The translations under genes and the position numbers were made by a program. The notes beneath the pieces are model-generated. The model was not told the DNA's origin. It was given only the letters and a program-made list of their open reading frames with translations, and ran no database searches. Shown here piece after piece: positions 26,645-36,064 of a DNA stretch of 64,000 nt (positions within the stretch are counted from its first letter, which is position 1; each line of letters starts with the position of its first letter). Origin of the DNA: Roseomonas sp. HF4 (lineage in GTDB: Bacteria; Pseudomonadota; Alphaproteobacteria; Acetobacterales; Acetobacteraceae); assembly GCF_005222755.1 (NCBI RefSeq), contig NZ_STGD01000005.1:62001-126000 (forward strand). The letters run 5' to 3'.

Positions 26645-27061
26645 GTGACAGGCGTGCCGGATGTCAGCCCGAAGGATACGTGGGACGCCCTGAGGAACGA
26701 CCCGCAGGCGGCGCTCGTGGACGTGCGCACGGATGCGGAGTGGAATTTCGTCGGCCTGCCGGACCTGGCCGGGATCGCCAAGCAGACCGTGCTGATCCCG
26801 TGGCAGATCTACCCGACCATGCAGGTGAACGACCATTTCGCCGACCAGCTGCGCAAGGCGGGGCTGACGCCGCTGCATCGCATCCACTTCATCTGCCGCT
26901 CGGGCGCGCGGTCGCTGGCGGCGGGGCAGGCGGCGCAGGCGGCGGGCTTCCCGCACGCCTTCAACGTCGCCGACGGCTTCGAGGGCCCGGTGGACGGCCA
27001 CGGCCATCGCGGCACGGTCGCGGGCTGGAAGGCCGACGGCCTCCCCTGGCGCCAACGCTGA
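26645..27061 (+). CDS. Rhodanese-like sulfurtransferase
   Basis: 138 residues, a single rhodanese domain: LVDVRTDAEWNFVG near residue 25 and the active loop CRSGARS with Cys84. It transfers sulfane sulfur to a thiol or cyanide acceptor. The GTG start is supported by AGGAGG at 26632-26637; the upstream frame into the tetR promoter is not used. The gene is followed 44 bases later by a DUF3237 gene. Confidence 0.88.
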   Translation: MTGVPDVSPKDTWDALRNDPQAALVDVRTDAEWNFVGLPDLAGIAKQTVLIPWQIYPTMQVNDHFADQLRKAGLTPLHRIHFICRSGARSLAAGQAAQAAGFPHAFNVADGFEGPVDGHGHRGTVAGWKADGLPWRQR

Positions 27062-27105
27062 TCGCCGGGCATCCTCCGGCCCGCCAACCGATGGAGGAGA
27101 CCGCC

Positions 27106-27573
27106 ATGGCGCCGCTGCCGCTGAAGACCGGTTTCATGTTCCGCATGGTGCTCGGCGTGGGCACGCCGCAGATGGTGGGTCCGACGCGCAACGGCGAATT
27201 GCGCATCGTGCCCGTCACCGGCGGCACCGTCGAAGGCCCGCGCCTGACCGGCGAGGTGCTGCCCGGCACGGCGGCCGACTGGCTGCGGGTGGACCCGGAC
27301 GGCACAGCGCACATGGATGTGCGCCTGACGATCCGGGCGGCCTCGGGCGGGGTGGTCTACGCGCACTACAGCGGCATCCGCACCGGCACGCCCGAGGTCC
27401 TGGCCAGGCTCGCGGCCGGCGAGATGGTCGACCCGGCCGACTACTACTTCCGCACCGCGATGCGCTTCGAGACCGGCGCGCCGGACCTCGCCTGGATGAA
27501 CCGGATCCTTGCGATCGGCGTGGGCCAGCGGCCGCCCTCCGGGCCGACCTACGACGTCTACGAAGTGGCGTGA
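27106..27573 (+). CDS. DUF3237-family protein
   Basis: 155 residues: PLKTGFMFRMVLGVG at the start, GPTRNGELRIVPVTGG in the middle and a conserved DPADYYFRTAMRFETG toward the end, matching the DUF3237 beta-barrel family. The role is unknown; homologues occur beside aromatic and organic-acid catabolic genes. ATG 27106 was chosen because GGAGGAGA lies just upstream and an earlier ATG at 27091 would overlap that site. Confidence 0.85.
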   Translation: MAPLPLKTGFMFRMVLGVGTPQMVGPTRNGELRIVPVTGGTVEGPRLTGEVLPGTAADWLRVDPDGTAHMDVRLTIRAASGGVVYAHYSGIRTGTPEVLARLAAGEMVDPADYYFRTAMRFETGAPDLAWMNRILAIGVGQRPPSGPTYDVYEVA

Positions 27574-27600
27574 CGCCGCGGCGGGCGCCCGCGCCGCGCG

Positions 27601-28566
27601 TCAGCGATGCGCGCCGCGCCGCTGCCCCGGGTGCAGCGTCTTGCCGAGGATATGCTGGCTGGCGCCGATGACATGCGCGGTCGAGCCCACGATCAGCGGG
27701 TCGGGCTCGTAGACCACGCTCTCGTCCTTGCCGTCATAGGGCAGGGTGAACAGGAAGTGGCGCATCGCCTCGATGCGCGCGCGGCGCTTGTCGTCGGACT
27801 TCACGATGGTCCAGGGCGCGTCGGCGGTGTCGGTGTAGAAGAACATCGCCTCCTTCGCCTCGGTGTAGTCGTCCCACTTGTCGAGGCTCGCCTTGTCGAT
27901 CGGGGAGAGCTTCCACTGCTTCAGCGGATCGGTCTCGCGCGCCTGGAAGCGTCGCGCCTGTTCCTCCCGCGTCACGCTGAACCAGTACTTGTGGAGGCGC
28001 AGCCCCGACCGGACGAGCATGCGCTCGAGCTCCGGCGCCTGGCGCATGAATTCGAGGTAGTCGCCGGCGGAGCAGAACCCCATCACGCGCTCGACACCCG
28101 CCCGGTTGTACCAGGAGCGGTCGAAGAACACGATCTCGCCGCCGCTCGGCAGGTGCTTCACGTAGCGCTGGAAGTACCATTGCGACCGTTCCTGGTCGGT
28201 CGGCTTCTCGAGAGCCACGATGCGCGCGCCGCGCGGGTTCAGGTGTTCCATGAAACGCTTGATCGTGCCGCCCTTGCCGGCGGCGTCGCGGCCTTCGAAC
28301 AGCACTGTGGCGCGCTCGTCGGCCGCCTTGATCCAGGACTGCGCCTTCAGCAGCTCGACCTGCAGGGGGGAGATGCGCGCAACGTATTCCTTCTCGGTCA
28401 GGCGCGTCGCATAGGGATAGGCGCCGGTCTCGAAGGCGCGGCGGATCGCCTCCGGGTCGCGCGCGGGGCGGCGCTGGCGGCGGCCAGGCTCGGCGAGGTC
28501 GGTCACGGCCGCCGTGATGGACCGCGCACCTTCCTCGGCGTTCGGGGCAATATTGTCCTGGTCCAT
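27601..28566 (-). CDS. ppk2: Polyphosphate kinase 2
   Basis: 321 residues. Walker A GRDAAGKGG is at 92-100, Walker B FDRSWYNRAG near 148-157, and the lid has Arg-rich RRFQARETDPLKQWK. This is a single-domain class I PPK2, which uses polyphosphate to phosphorylate nucleoside diphosphates. It is the last gene of a run with the photolyase and phosphatase genes; 37 bases separate it from the latter. Confidence 0.92.
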   Translation of the reverse strand: MDQDNIAPNAEEGARSITAAVTDLAEPGRRQRRPARDPEAIRRAFETGAYPYATRLTEKEYVARISPLQVELLKAQSWIKAADERATVLFEGRDAAGKGGTIKRFMEHLNPRGARIVALEKPTDQERSQWYFQRYVKHLPSGGEIVFFDRSWYNRAGVERVMGFCSAGDYLEFMRQAPELERMLVRSGLRLHKYWFSVTREEQARRFQARETDPLKQWKLSPIDKASLDKWDDYTEAKEAMFFYTDTADAPWTIVKSDDKRRARIEAMRHFLFTLPYDGKDESVVYEPDPLIVGSTAHVIGASQHILGKTLHPGQRRGAHR

Positions 28567-28603
28567 GCGACCTCCGCGGCGCAGCCCGGGATGGGCGATG
28601 TCA

Positions 28604-29383
28604 TCAACCTGTCATCTCGACGTCATGTCCTTGCGCTACCTCAAGGGTTCCACGGTCGAACGGGAAATCCTGCCAGGCGAGCGCACCCCCCTTCCCCGCC
28701 CCGGTGTCGAGGAAGACCGCCCGGCCGCCCTGCGCGCCGGTGAAGACCGGCGGCCGCCCGTCGCGCGACCGGTTGTCGTGGCCAACGAGTACCGTCAGGC
28801 CGGCCGGGATCCGGTCCACCCATCCGGTCAGGCGGATCGGGAAGCCGTCCGGGCCGCGCGCCCCAGTCACTTGGCCGAAGATGGCGCGGCCGACCAGGCC
28901 GTCCGGCTTGCGCTGCCCGGCATCCGGCGGCGGCGGGCGGAGCAGCATCGAATCATGAAAAGCGGCGTGGACGCAGAACAGCCGCCCCAACCCGAGCCAG
29001 GCCGGTGCGCGCCCGATCTCGAGGATGGCGCGCTGCGCCAGTGCCTCGGCGTCGCGCGCGGCGGCGACCTGCTCCAGGGTACGGCCGAGACCCGCCTTCT
29101 CGATCCGGACGCTGTCCCCCAGCAGGGCACGGCGCAGCTTGTGGTCGTGGTTGCCGAGCAGGAAGAGCCCGCGCCCGGCGTCCATCGCCGCGAACATCAG
29201 GCGCAGCGCGGCGGGGCTGTCTGGCCCATGGTCCGTGAGGTCGCCAAGCTGCACCAGGAACAGGCCCGCCGCCTCCGCCCCCGCGATGGCGGCTTCGAGG
29301 CCACGCGCATCGCCATGCACGTCGCCCACCACACGGAGGCCGCGGAAGCCGGCGGCACGCAGCCCGTCCAGCAGCGACGTCAC
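28604..29383 (-). CDS. Metallophosphatase, PrpE/ApaH-like
   Basis: 259 residues of the calcineurin-like phosphoesterase fold. GDVHG, GDLTDHG and GNHD supply the dinuclear metal ligands; VHAAFHDSM and VGHDNRS supply the later His residues. It dephosphorylates a phosphoprotein or dinucleoside polyphosphate. The GTG start overlaps the photolyase stop (GTGA), so translation is coupled. Confidence 0.88.
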   Translation of the reverse strand: MTSLLDGLRAAGFRGLRVVGDVHGDARGLEAAIAGAEAAGLFLVQLGDLTDHGPDSPAALRLMFAAMDAGRGLFLLGNHDHKLRRALLGDSVRIEKAGLGRTLEQVAAARDAEALAQRAILEIGRAPAWLGLGRLFCVHAAFHDSMLLRPPPPDAGQRKPDGLVGRAIFGQVTGARGPDGFPIRLTGWVDRIPAGLTVLVGHDNRSRDGRPPVFTGAQGGRAVFLDTGAGKGGALAWQDFPFDRGTLEVAQGHDVEMTG

Positions 29384-30810
29384 GCCGCCTCCGTGCCCTT
29401 GACCGCGGCGAAGGCCGCGAGCGCCGCGGCGCGCCCTTCCGACAGCCCCATCACCGGCGCCGGATAATTGCGCCCGAGCGTGACGCCCGCGCCGCGCAGC
29501 ACCATCTCGGGCGCTTCGTGGGGGCGATGGATCCAGCGGTCGGGCAGGCGCGCGAGCTCGGGGCACCAGCGCCGCACATAGGCGCCCGCGGCATCGAACT
29601 TCTCCCCCTGCAGCACCGGATTGAAGATGCGGAAATAAGGCGCGGCATCGGCCCCGCAGCCCGCGACCCACTGCCAGGAGGCACTGTTCGCCGCGATGTC
29701 GGCATCGACCAGCGTGTCGCGGAACCACGCTTCCCCGTCCTGCCAGGGCTGCAGCAGGTGCTTCACGAGGAAGGAGGCCGCGATCATCCGCACGCGGTTG
29801 TGCATCCAGCCGATCCGCCAGAGCTGGCGCATCCCGGCATCGACGATCGGGTAGCCGGTGCGCCCGCGCTGCCAGGCACGCAGCAGCGCGGCATCGGGCC
29901 GCCAGGGGAAGGCCGCGAATTCGGGCCGGAGCGGCGCCTCCGGCATCTCCGGCCGGTGCCAGAGCAGGTGGTGGGAGAATTCCCGCCAGAGCAGCTCCTT
30001 GAGGAAGGTCTCGAGCCCCCTGCCGCCCTTCGCCTTCGCCGCGTGCCAGACCTGGCGCGGCGAGACCTCGCCGAGATGCAGGTGCGGCGAGAGGCCCGAG
30101 GTGCCCCTTTCGGCCGCCGGGTCGTTGCGCCGGTCAGCATAGCCCGCGAGGCCCTGCTCCAGGAAGGCGTCGAGCCGCGCGGCGGCACCCTCTTCCCCCG
30201 GCGTCCAGTGTGCCGGGAAATCCGCGGCCCAGTTGGGTTCTGGCGGCCGCGGCAGCAGGTGGAGCGAATCGAGGCCGAGCCCCTGCCGCGCGCCGGACGC
30301 TGGCACCAGCCGGTCCGGTGCCGGCAGCGGCGGCGGCAGCTCCTCGAGCAGCCCGAACACCGCCCGCGCGAAGGGCGTGTAGACGGAATAGGGCTTGCCG
30401 CCGCCGGTGCGGACCAGGTGCGGCTCATGCAGCAGCGCCGTGCGGTGCAGGACGAGGCGCACGCCGGCGTCCTGGAGCGCCGCATGGGTCTCGGCGTCGC
30501 GGCGCCGGGCGAGAGGCTCGGTGCGGCGGCCGGCATGGACCTCCTCGGCGCCGATCTCGGCCGCAAGGGCGGGCAGGACCTGCCGCGCGTCGCCGCGCAG
30601 CAGCAGCAGCGGCGCGCCGCGGGCGGCGAGTGCCCGGCCCAGTGCCGCCAGGCTGTGGTGGAGCCACCAGCGGGCCGCGCCGCCGGGCGCCTCCGGCCCT
30701 TCCTCCAGGAAGTAGACGGGCAGCAGCGGCCGCCCTTCGAGGGCGGCAAGGGCAGGATTGTCCGCGAGGCGGAGGTCCTGCCGGAACCAGAGAATCGCGG
30801 GCTTGGCCAT
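29380..30810 (-). CDS. phr: Deoxyribodipyrimidine photolyase (class I CPD)
   Basis: 476 residues. An N-terminal alpha/beta antenna domain (ILWFRQDLRLADNPAL) is followed by the FAD-binding helical domain with TSGLSPHLHLGEVSPRQVW, LLWREFSHHLLW, RVRMIAASFLVKHLLQPW and NSASWQWVAGCGADAAPYFR. It repairs UV-induced pyrimidine dimers using blue light and FADH-. It heads the phr-phosphatase-ppk2 unit and is divergent from yeeE. Confidence 0.93.
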   Translation of the reverse strand: MAKPAILWFRQDLRLADNPALAALEGRPLLPVYFLEEGPEAPGGAARWWLHHSLAALGRALAARGAPLLLLRGDARQVLPALAAEIGAEEVHAGRRTEPLARRRDAETHAALQDAGVRLVLHRTALLHEPHLVRTGGGKPYSVYTPFARAVFGLLEELPPPLPAPDRLVPASGARQGLGLDSLHLLPRPPEPNWAADFPAHWTPGEEGAAARLDAFLEQGLAGYADRRNDPAAERGTSGLSPHLHLGEVSPRQVWHAAKAKGGRGLETFLKELLWREFSHHLLWHRPEMPEAPLRPEFAAFPWRPDAALLRAWQRGRTGYPIVDAGMRQLWRIGWMHNRVRMIAASFLVKHLLQPWQDGEAWFRDTLVDADIAANSASWQWVAGCGADAAPYFRIFNPVLQGEKFDAAGAYVRRWCPELARLPDRWIHRPHEAPEMVLRGAGVTLGRNYPAPVMGLSEGRAAALAAFAAVKGTEAA

Positions 30811-30860
30811 GGGATTTATGTGGGGCGGACGGGCGTGCGCGTCACCCTCGGAGGCGCTGG

Positions 30861-30888
30861 TTGAAACTTTGGTATTTGCGCATATTCT
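30861..30888 (+). promoter_or_regulatory. Promoter of the YeeE/YedE pair with a possible ArsR-type site
   Basis: TTGAAA (30861-30866, 5/6) and TATTCT (30883-30888, 4/6) lie 16 bases apart. The spacer and -10 contain TATTTGCGCATATTC, an imperfect A+T/GC palindrome reminiscent of BigR/SqrR-type operators. Such regulators often control YeeE genes, but no such regulator gene is visible here. Confidence 0.4.
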
Positions 30889-30933
30889 TACTCATGACCG
30901 CAGGCTGCGGTCCCCTTGAGAAGGATCCGCCCC

Positions 30934-31452
30934 ATGCCTCGACTCACGGACAAGGCCTGGTCGCCCTATGTCGCGGGCGCCCTGATCGGCCTGCTGCAGA
31001 TCCCGGCCTTCCTCTTCCTCGGCACCGCGCTCGGTGCCTCCTCCTCCTTCGTCACCGTCGGCGCGACGGTGGCGGAGTTCTTCGACCCCGGCATCCGCGC
31101 CATCCGCTATGCCGCCGGGCACCTCGACGGCGCCAAGAACTGGTGGCAGGTGGCGCTGGTCATCGGCATCGCGGCGGGCGCATTCGCCTCGTCCCGCCTT
31201 TCGGGCGCGGTGCGCCGCGGCGTCGCGCCGGTCTGGAAGCGCGCCACGGGCCTGTCCTCGGGCGGGCGCTTCGTCATGGCCTTCTTCGCGGGCTTCCTGA
31301 TGCTGATGGGCGCGCGCATCGCCGATGGCTGCACCTCGGGCCACGGGCTGTCCGGCATGGCGCAGCTCTCGCTCGGCTCCTTCGCCGCCGTCGCCGCCAT
31401 GTTCGCGGGCGGCATCCTCACCGCGACCCTGCTCTTCCGCCCCGTGCGCTGA
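30934..31452 (+). CDS. YeeE/YedE-family transporter, first half
   Basis: 172 residues, about four to five membrane helices. The signature ADGCTSGHGLSG places Cys133 in the family's substrate relay. The family (TsuA-like) imports thiosulfate or other sulfur compounds. It is half the size of the full-length form and pairs with the next gene. ATG 30934 follows GAGAAGGA; six extra codons from 30916 are possible. Confidence 0.88.
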   Translation: MPRLTDKAWSPYVAGALIGLLQIPAFLFLGTALGASSSFVTVGATVAEFFDPGIRAIRYAAGHLDGAKNWWQVALVIGIAAGAFASSRLSGAVRRGVAPVWKRATGLSSGGRFVMAFFAGFLMLMGARIADGCTSGHGLSGMAQLSLGSFAAVAAMFAGGILTATLLFRPVR

Positions 31453-31468
31453 ATCGGAGACCGCGATC

Positions 31469-32086
31469 ATGTCCGTCATCACCGCCATCCTCCTCGGCCT
31501 CGCCATGGGCGCGGCCTTCGGCTTCCTGCTCGAGAAGGCGCGGGTCTTCGAGCCCGCGGTCATCCTCGGCCAGTTCCAGCTGCGATCGTTCCTGATGCTG
31601 CGCGTGTTCCTGGCCGGCGTCGCGGCGGGGCTCGTCGTGCTCGCCGTCATGACCGGCTTCGGCTGGGCGAAGCTGGCGCCCAAGGCGCTGCTGCCGATGG
31701 CCGACATCGCCGGCGGCCTGGCGCTCGGCGTCGGCATCGCGCTGGCCGGCGCCTGCCCGGGCACCGTGCTCGCGCAGATCGGCAGCGGCTACAAGGACGC
31801 CTGGTTCACCCTGGCCGGCGGCATCCTGGGGGCCACCGCCTTCACCTACGCGGAACCCACGCTCCGCCCGGCGCTGCAGATGGCGGGCCAGGGCAGGCTC
31901 ACCCTCGATGTCGTGACCGGCGTGCCGTTCTGGATGCTCGGCCTCGGCTTCGCGGCGGTGCTGGTCGTGGCGCTGGTGGCGATGGAACGCTGGCGGCCGT
32001 GGCGGGAGGAGATCGGCCAGGATCACGACGGGCTCATGCCGCCGCGGGAGGCGACGCCGCCGACGCGTGCGGTAGCGGCCGAGTAA
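31469..32086 (+). CDS. YeeE/YedE-family transporter, second half
   Basis: 205 residues with at least five membrane helices and the conserved LAGACPGTVLAQIG carrying Cys96. It corresponds to the second repeat of full-length YeeE. The stop of the first gene is 16 bases upstream, so both halves should be made together and assemble. The C-terminal tail after the last helix is charged and probably cytoplasmic. Confidence 0.88.
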   Translation: MSVITAILLGLAMGAAFGFLLEKARVFEPAVILGQFQLRSFLMLRVFLAGVAAGLVVLAVMTGFGWAKLAPKALLPMADIAGGLALGVGIALAGACPGTVLAQIGSGYKDAWFTLAGGILGATAFTYAEPTLRPALQMAGQGRLTLDVVTGVPFWMLGLGFAAVLVVALVAMERWRPWREEIGQDHDGLMPPREATPPTRAVAAE

Positions 32087-32092
32087 GGCCGG

Positions 32093-32221
32093 TCGGGGGA
32101 GGGTGAACCTCCCCCGAACCCCCTCCCTTCTTTGGCACTTGGCGCCGGTCCTGAGAGGTGCGGCACCAAGGGACAAGGAAGGTTGAGGGGGGTGTGGGGG
32201 GAGAAGTTCTCTTCTCCCCCC
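32093..32221. repeat. Intergenic repeat element, copy 1
   Basis: Terminal hairpin TCGGGGGAGG/CCTCCCCCGA (32093-32117, loop GTGAA), a middle with TTGGCGCCGGTC, and terminal hairpin GGGGGGAGAAG/CTTCTCCCCCC (32196-32221, loop TTCT). The two flanks are also complementary to each other, so the whole can fold as one long stem. Copy 2 is at 40122. It lies between convergent genes and likely terminates both. Confidence 0.6.
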
Positions 32222-32224
32222 GCG

Positions 32225-33223
32225 TCAGCCACGCTTGTGGCAGGCCACCCAATGCCCGGGCTTCGCCTCGCGGAACTCCGGCGACGTCGTATCGCAAAGT
32301 CCCTTCTCCGCGATCGGGCAGCGCGTGTGGAAGCGACAGCCGGATGGCGGGTTCATCGGGCTCGGGATGTCGCCCTGCAGGCGGATGCGGTCGCGCTTGA
32401 CCGTCGGGTCCGGGATCGGCACCGCCGAGAGCAGCGCCTCGGTATAGGGATGCAGCGGGTCGGCGTAGAGGTCGCGCGCCGGCGCGATCTCCACGATCCG
32501 ACCGAGATACATCACCGCGACGCGGTCGCTGATGTGTTCCACCACCGACAGGTCGTGCGCGATGAACAGGTAGGAGAGGCCGAACTTCTCCTGCAGGTCC
32601 TCGAGCAGGTTGATCACCTGCGCCTGGATCGAGACGTCGAGCGCCGAGACCGGCTCGTCGCAGATGATGAGCTTGGGCGAGACCGCGAGCGCGCGCGCGA
32701 TGCCGATGCGCTGGCGCTGCCCGCCCGAGAATTCGTGCGGGAAGCGCGACATGTGGTCGGGGCGCAGGCCCACGGTCTCCAGCAGGTCCGCGACCTTCTC
32801 CTCCCGCTCCCGGCGCGTCTTGGCCAGCGCGTGGATCTCGAGCGCCTCCCCGATGATCGCGCCGATCGTCATGCGTGGATTGAGCGACGCGAAGGGGTCC
32901 TGGAAGATGATCTGCATGTCGCGCCGGATGGCGGCGAGGTCACGACCGCCCAGCGCGCGCACGTCGCGTCCCTCGAAGCGGATCTCGCCCGAGGTCGGCT
33001 CGATCAGGCGGAGGATGCAGCGGCCCGTGGTGGACTTCCCGCAACCGGATTCGCCGACGAGCCCGAGCGTCTCCCCCGATGCCAGGTCGAAGCCGACGCC
33101 ATCGACGGCATGCACCTGGTCCGTGACGCGGCGCAGGATGCCGCCCCGCACGGGGAAGCGCTTCACCAGGTTGCGGACGGACAGCAGCGGCTGCGCCATG
33201 GCGGGGTCCTTCGCGGCGCTCAC
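32225..33223 (-). CDS. dppF: Dipeptide/oligopeptide ABC transporter ATP-binding protein
   Basis: 332 residues. Walker [10 protein letters not shown], signature [13 protein letters not shown], Walker [13 protein letters not shown] and the H-loop are present, and the peptide-importer C-terminal Cys-rich extension ([16 protein letters not shown]) that often carries an iron-sulfur cluster is intact. It powers the importer with the upstream ATPase. The GTG at 33223 overlaps the dppD stop (GTGA); ATG 33199 is an alternative start. Confidence 0.92.
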   Translation of the reverse strand: MSAAKDPAMAQPLLSVRNLVKRFPVRGGILRRVTDQVHAVDGVGFDLASGETLGLVGESGCGKSTTGRCILRLIEPTSGEIRFEGRDVRALGGRDLAAIRRDMQIIFQDPFASLNPRMTIGAIIGEALEIHALAKTRREREEKVADLLETVGLRPDHMSRFPHEFSGGQRQRIGIARALAVSPKLIICDEPVSALDVSIQAQVINLLEDLQEKFGLSYLFIAHDLSVVEHISDRVAVMYLGRIVEIAPARDLYADPLHPYTEALLSAVPIPDPTVKRDRIRLQGDIPSPMNPPSGCRFHTRCPIAEKGLCDTTSPEFREAKPGHWVACHKRG

Positions 33224-34203
33224 AGGATGCACGCCACCTTGTGCCCCGGCGCCACCTCGCGCAGTGGCGGCTCGGCAGCGGTGCAGGCGTCGGTCGCGAA
33301 GCGGCAGCGCGCGGCGAAGCGGCACCCGGCGGGCGGGTTCAGCAAACTCGGCACCGTGCCGGGAATGGCTTCCAGCCGCTGCTTGTGCGTCGCCGCCAGG
33401 TCGAGGCGAGGGATCGAGCGGATCAGCCCCTGGGTGTAGGGATGGCGCGGATTGGCGAAGAGATCGCGCACCGGCGCTTCCTCCACCACCTTGCCCGCAT
33501 ACATGACGACGACGCGCTGGGCCACTTCCGCCACCACCCCCATCGCGTGGGTGATGAGCATGACCGACATGCCGAGGCGGTCCTTCATCTCGGCCAGCAG
33601 GTCGAGGATCTGCGCCTGGATGGTGACGTCGAGCGCGGTGGTCGGCTCGTCTGCGATCAGCAGCTTCGGGTTGCAGGACAGCGCCATGGCGATCATGACG
33701 CGCTGGCGCATGCCGCCCGAGAACTGGTGAGGATAATCCCCCGCGCGCCGGGCGGCGTTCGGGATGTGCACGAGGTTCAGCATCTCCTTGGCGCGGTCCA
33801 TCGCCGCACGCCGGCCGAGCCCTTCCTGCTGGCGCAGCACCTCGGCGATCTGCTCCCCCACCGGATAGACGGGATTGAGCGAGGTCATCGGCTCCTGGAA
33901 GACGATCGCGATTTCCTTGGCACGGATGCGGCGCATCGCGTCCGAGGGGAGCGGCACGAGGTCGCGGCCCTGCCAGAGGATCTGGCCCTCCACGATGCGG
34001 CCGGGCGGCATCGCGATGAGCTTCAGCACGGTCATCGCGGTCACGGTCTTGCCGCAGCCGCTTTCACCCACGACGCAGACCGTCTCGCCACGCCCGACCT
34101 CGATGTCGACGCCGTCCACGGCGCGGACCATGCCGTCGTCGGTCGCGAAGTGGACCTTGAGGCCCCGGATCGCGAGCAGCGGGTCGGTCGCCGCGCCGCT
34201 CAC
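33220..34203 (-). CDS. dppD: Dipeptide/oligopeptide ABC transporter ATP-binding protein
   Basis: 327 residues. Walker [10 protein letters not shown], signature [15 protein letters not shown], Walker [13 protein letters not shown], and the C-terminal [15 protein letters not shown] extension. It is paired with dppF. The GTG start 34203 overlaps the dppC stop (GTGA). An open frame continues far upstream but is antisense-style read-through. Confidence 0.92.
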   Translation of the reverse strand: MSGAATDPLLAIRGLKVHFATDDGMVRAVDGVDIEVGRGETVCVVGESGCGKTVTAMTVLKLIAMPPGRIVEGQILWQGRDLVPLPSDAMRRIRAKEIAIVFQEPMTSLNPVYPVGEQIAEVLRQQEGLGRRAAMDRAKEMLNLVHIPNAARRAGDYPHQFSGGMRQRVMIAMALSCNPKLLIADEPTTALDVTIQAQILDLLAEMKDRLGMSVMLITHAMGVVAEVAQRVVVMYAGKVVEEAPVRDLFANPRHPYTQGLIRSIPRLDLAATHKQRLEAIPGTVPSLLNPPAGCRFAARCRFATDACTAAEPPLREVAPGHKVACIL

Positions 34204-35132
34204 GAGCCGATCACCCGCCGCGGATCGAAGGCGTCGCGCAGGCCATCGCCGATGAAGTTGATGGACAGCACGGTCAGGAAGATCATGGCGCCCGGGAAGA
34301 TCGCCCAGTGCGGCGCGAAGTCGAGGTTGTCCTTCGCGTCGAACAGCAGCCGCCCCCAGGTCGGCGTGTCCGGCGGGAAGCCGAGGCCGAGGAAGGACAG
34401 CGTCGATTCCGCGATGATCGCGGCGGCGACGTCGATGGTGCCGGCGACGATCACCGGGCCCATGGCGTTCGGCAGGATGTGGCGCGTCACGAGCCGCGGC
34501 TTGGACGCGCCGAGCGCCCGCGCGGCCTCGACGAATTCCTTCTCCCGCAGGGAGAAGAACTGCGCGCGCACGAGCCGCGCCACCGGCATCCAGCGGAAGC
34601 CGCCGATGATGATCACGATGAGGATGAAGACGCCGAGCTCCGGCCCCACCACCTGCGTCAGCGCGTCGCGGAACAGGTAGATGATGAGCAGCAGCAGCGG
34701 CAGTTCCGGCAACGACAGGAACAGGTCTGTCAGCCACATCAGCGCCGCGTCGAGCCGCCCGCCCGCCATGCCGGCCAGCGCGCCGACCAGCACGCCCACC
34801 ACGATCGCGACCATCATCGCCGCGAAGCCGACCGCGAGCGAGATGCGCCCGCCATAGAGCACGCGGGCCAGCACGTCCTGGCCGAGGTCGTCGGTCCCCA
34901 TGGGATGCGCCCAAGACGGCCCCTGCAGCTGGACCGAGAAGTCGATCTCGTCGATCGGCACGCGCCAGATGAACGGTCCGACCAGCACGGCCAGCACGAT
35001 GAAGCCCAGGATGAACAGGCTCGCCACCGCAAGCCGGTGCTTGCGGAAGCGCCGCCAGGCTTCCTGCCACGGCCCGACCCGCGGCGCGGCCCCCGCGCTA
35101 GCGGTAGCTGATGCGGGGGTCGAGCCAGCCAT
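34200..35132 (-). CDS. dppC: Dipeptide ABC transporter permease
   Basis: 310 residues, the DppC type: a cytoplasmic N-terminus, one helix (LAVASLFILGFIVLAVLVGPF), a periplasmic loop holding HPMGTDDLGQDVLARVLYG, then five helices with the EAA loop (FVEAARALGASKPRLVTRHILPN begins it). The start overlaps dppB by 35 bases, consistent with coupled expression. Confidence 0.92.
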   Translation of the reverse strand: MAGSTPASATASAGAAPRVGPWQEAWRRFRKHRLAVASLFILGFIVLAVLVGPFIWRVPIDEIDFSVQLQGPSWAHPMGTDDLGQDVLARVLYGGRISLAVGFAAMMVAIVVGVLVGALAGMAGGRLDAALMWLTDLFLSLPELPLLLLIIYLFRDALTQVVGPELGVFILIVIIIGGFRWMPVARLVRAQFFSLREKEFVEAARALGASKPRLVTRHILPNAMGPVIVAGTIDVAAAIIAESTLSFLGLGFPPDTPTWGRLLFDAKDNLDFAPHWAIFPGAMIFLTVLSINFIGDGLRDAFDPRRVIGS

Positions 35133-36057
35133 AGAGAAGGTCCGCGATCAGGTTGAAGAGGATGACGAGGCAGGCGAAGACGAAGGTCACGGCCATGATG
35201 ACCGGCGTGTCGTTGGCCAGGATGGCGCTGATCAGCAGGCTGCCGATGCCGGGCACGCGGAAGATCTGCTCGGTGACGATCGCGCCGCCGAAGACGATCG
35301 GCATCTGCAGAGCGACCAGCGTGACCACCGGGATCATGGCGTTGCGCACGACATGCTTCATCGTGACGTGCGATTCCGACAGCCCCTTGGCGCGCGCCGT
35401 CGTCACGTGGTCGAGCCGGACGACGTCGAGCACCGCCGAGCGTACGAAGCGCACCAGCGCCGCCCCCTGGAACATGCCGAGCACCATCACGGGCATCACC
35501 GACTGGCGGAACTGTTCCCACCACCAGCGCCAGCCCGTGGCCTCGAGATCGGTGCGGTAGACGAAGGGAAGCCAGTCGAGGGTGATCGAGAACAGCAGGA
35601 TCAGCAGCAGCCCCGTGAAGAAGGTGGGCAACGAGAAGCCGACGAAGGCGAGCGTGTTCGCGACCTTGTCGAACAGCGAATAGGGCCGCGTCGCCGCGAA
35701 GACGCCGACCGGGATGGCGATGACCAGCGCCACGACCTGCGCCGCCCCGATCACGGCAATCGTGGTCGGCAGCCGCTGCAGGATGAGCTGGTCGACGGGG
35801 ATTCGGCTGACGAAGGAATACCCCCATTCGCCGCGCAGCATCGAGGTGAGCCACGACCAATAGCGGATGTAGACCGGGTCATCCATCCCGAGCGAGGCGC
35901 GAAGGCTCGCGCGCACGTCGGGCGGGATGGCCGGGTTGGTCGCCAGCTCCTCGAACGGGTCGCCCGGGGCGAGGGCGAGCACCGTGAAGAGGATCACGCT
36001 GATCCCGAGCAGGCTCGGGATCGCGATGAGCAGGCGACGGACGAGGTACTGGGTCAC
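35098..36057 (-). CDS. dppB: Dipeptide ABC transporter permease
   Basis: 319 residues and six helices. The family N-terminus YLVRRLLIAIPSLLGISVI, LAPGDPF, and the EAA loop TTARAKGLSESHVTMKHVVR are intact. It forms the membrane channel with DppC. It begins eight bases after the binding-protein gene, so the order is dppA-B-C-D-F on the minus strand. Confidence 0.92.
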   Translation of the reverse strand: MTQYLVRRLLIAIPSLLGISVILFTVLALAPGDPFEELATNPAIPPDVRASLRASLGMDDPVYIRYWSWLTSMLRGEWGYSFVSRIPVDQLILQRLPTTIAVIGAAQVVALVIAIPVGVFAATRPYSLFDKVANTLAFVGFSLPTFFTGLLLILLFSITLDWLPFVYRTDLEATGWRWWWEQFRQSVMPVMVLGMFQGAALVRFVRSAVLDVVRLDHVTTARAKGLSESHVTMKHVVRNAMIPVVTLVALQMPIVFGGAIVTEQIFRVPGIGSLLISAILANDTPVIMAVTFVFACLVILFNLIADLLYGWLDPRISYR

Positions 36058-36064
36058 GCGCCGG

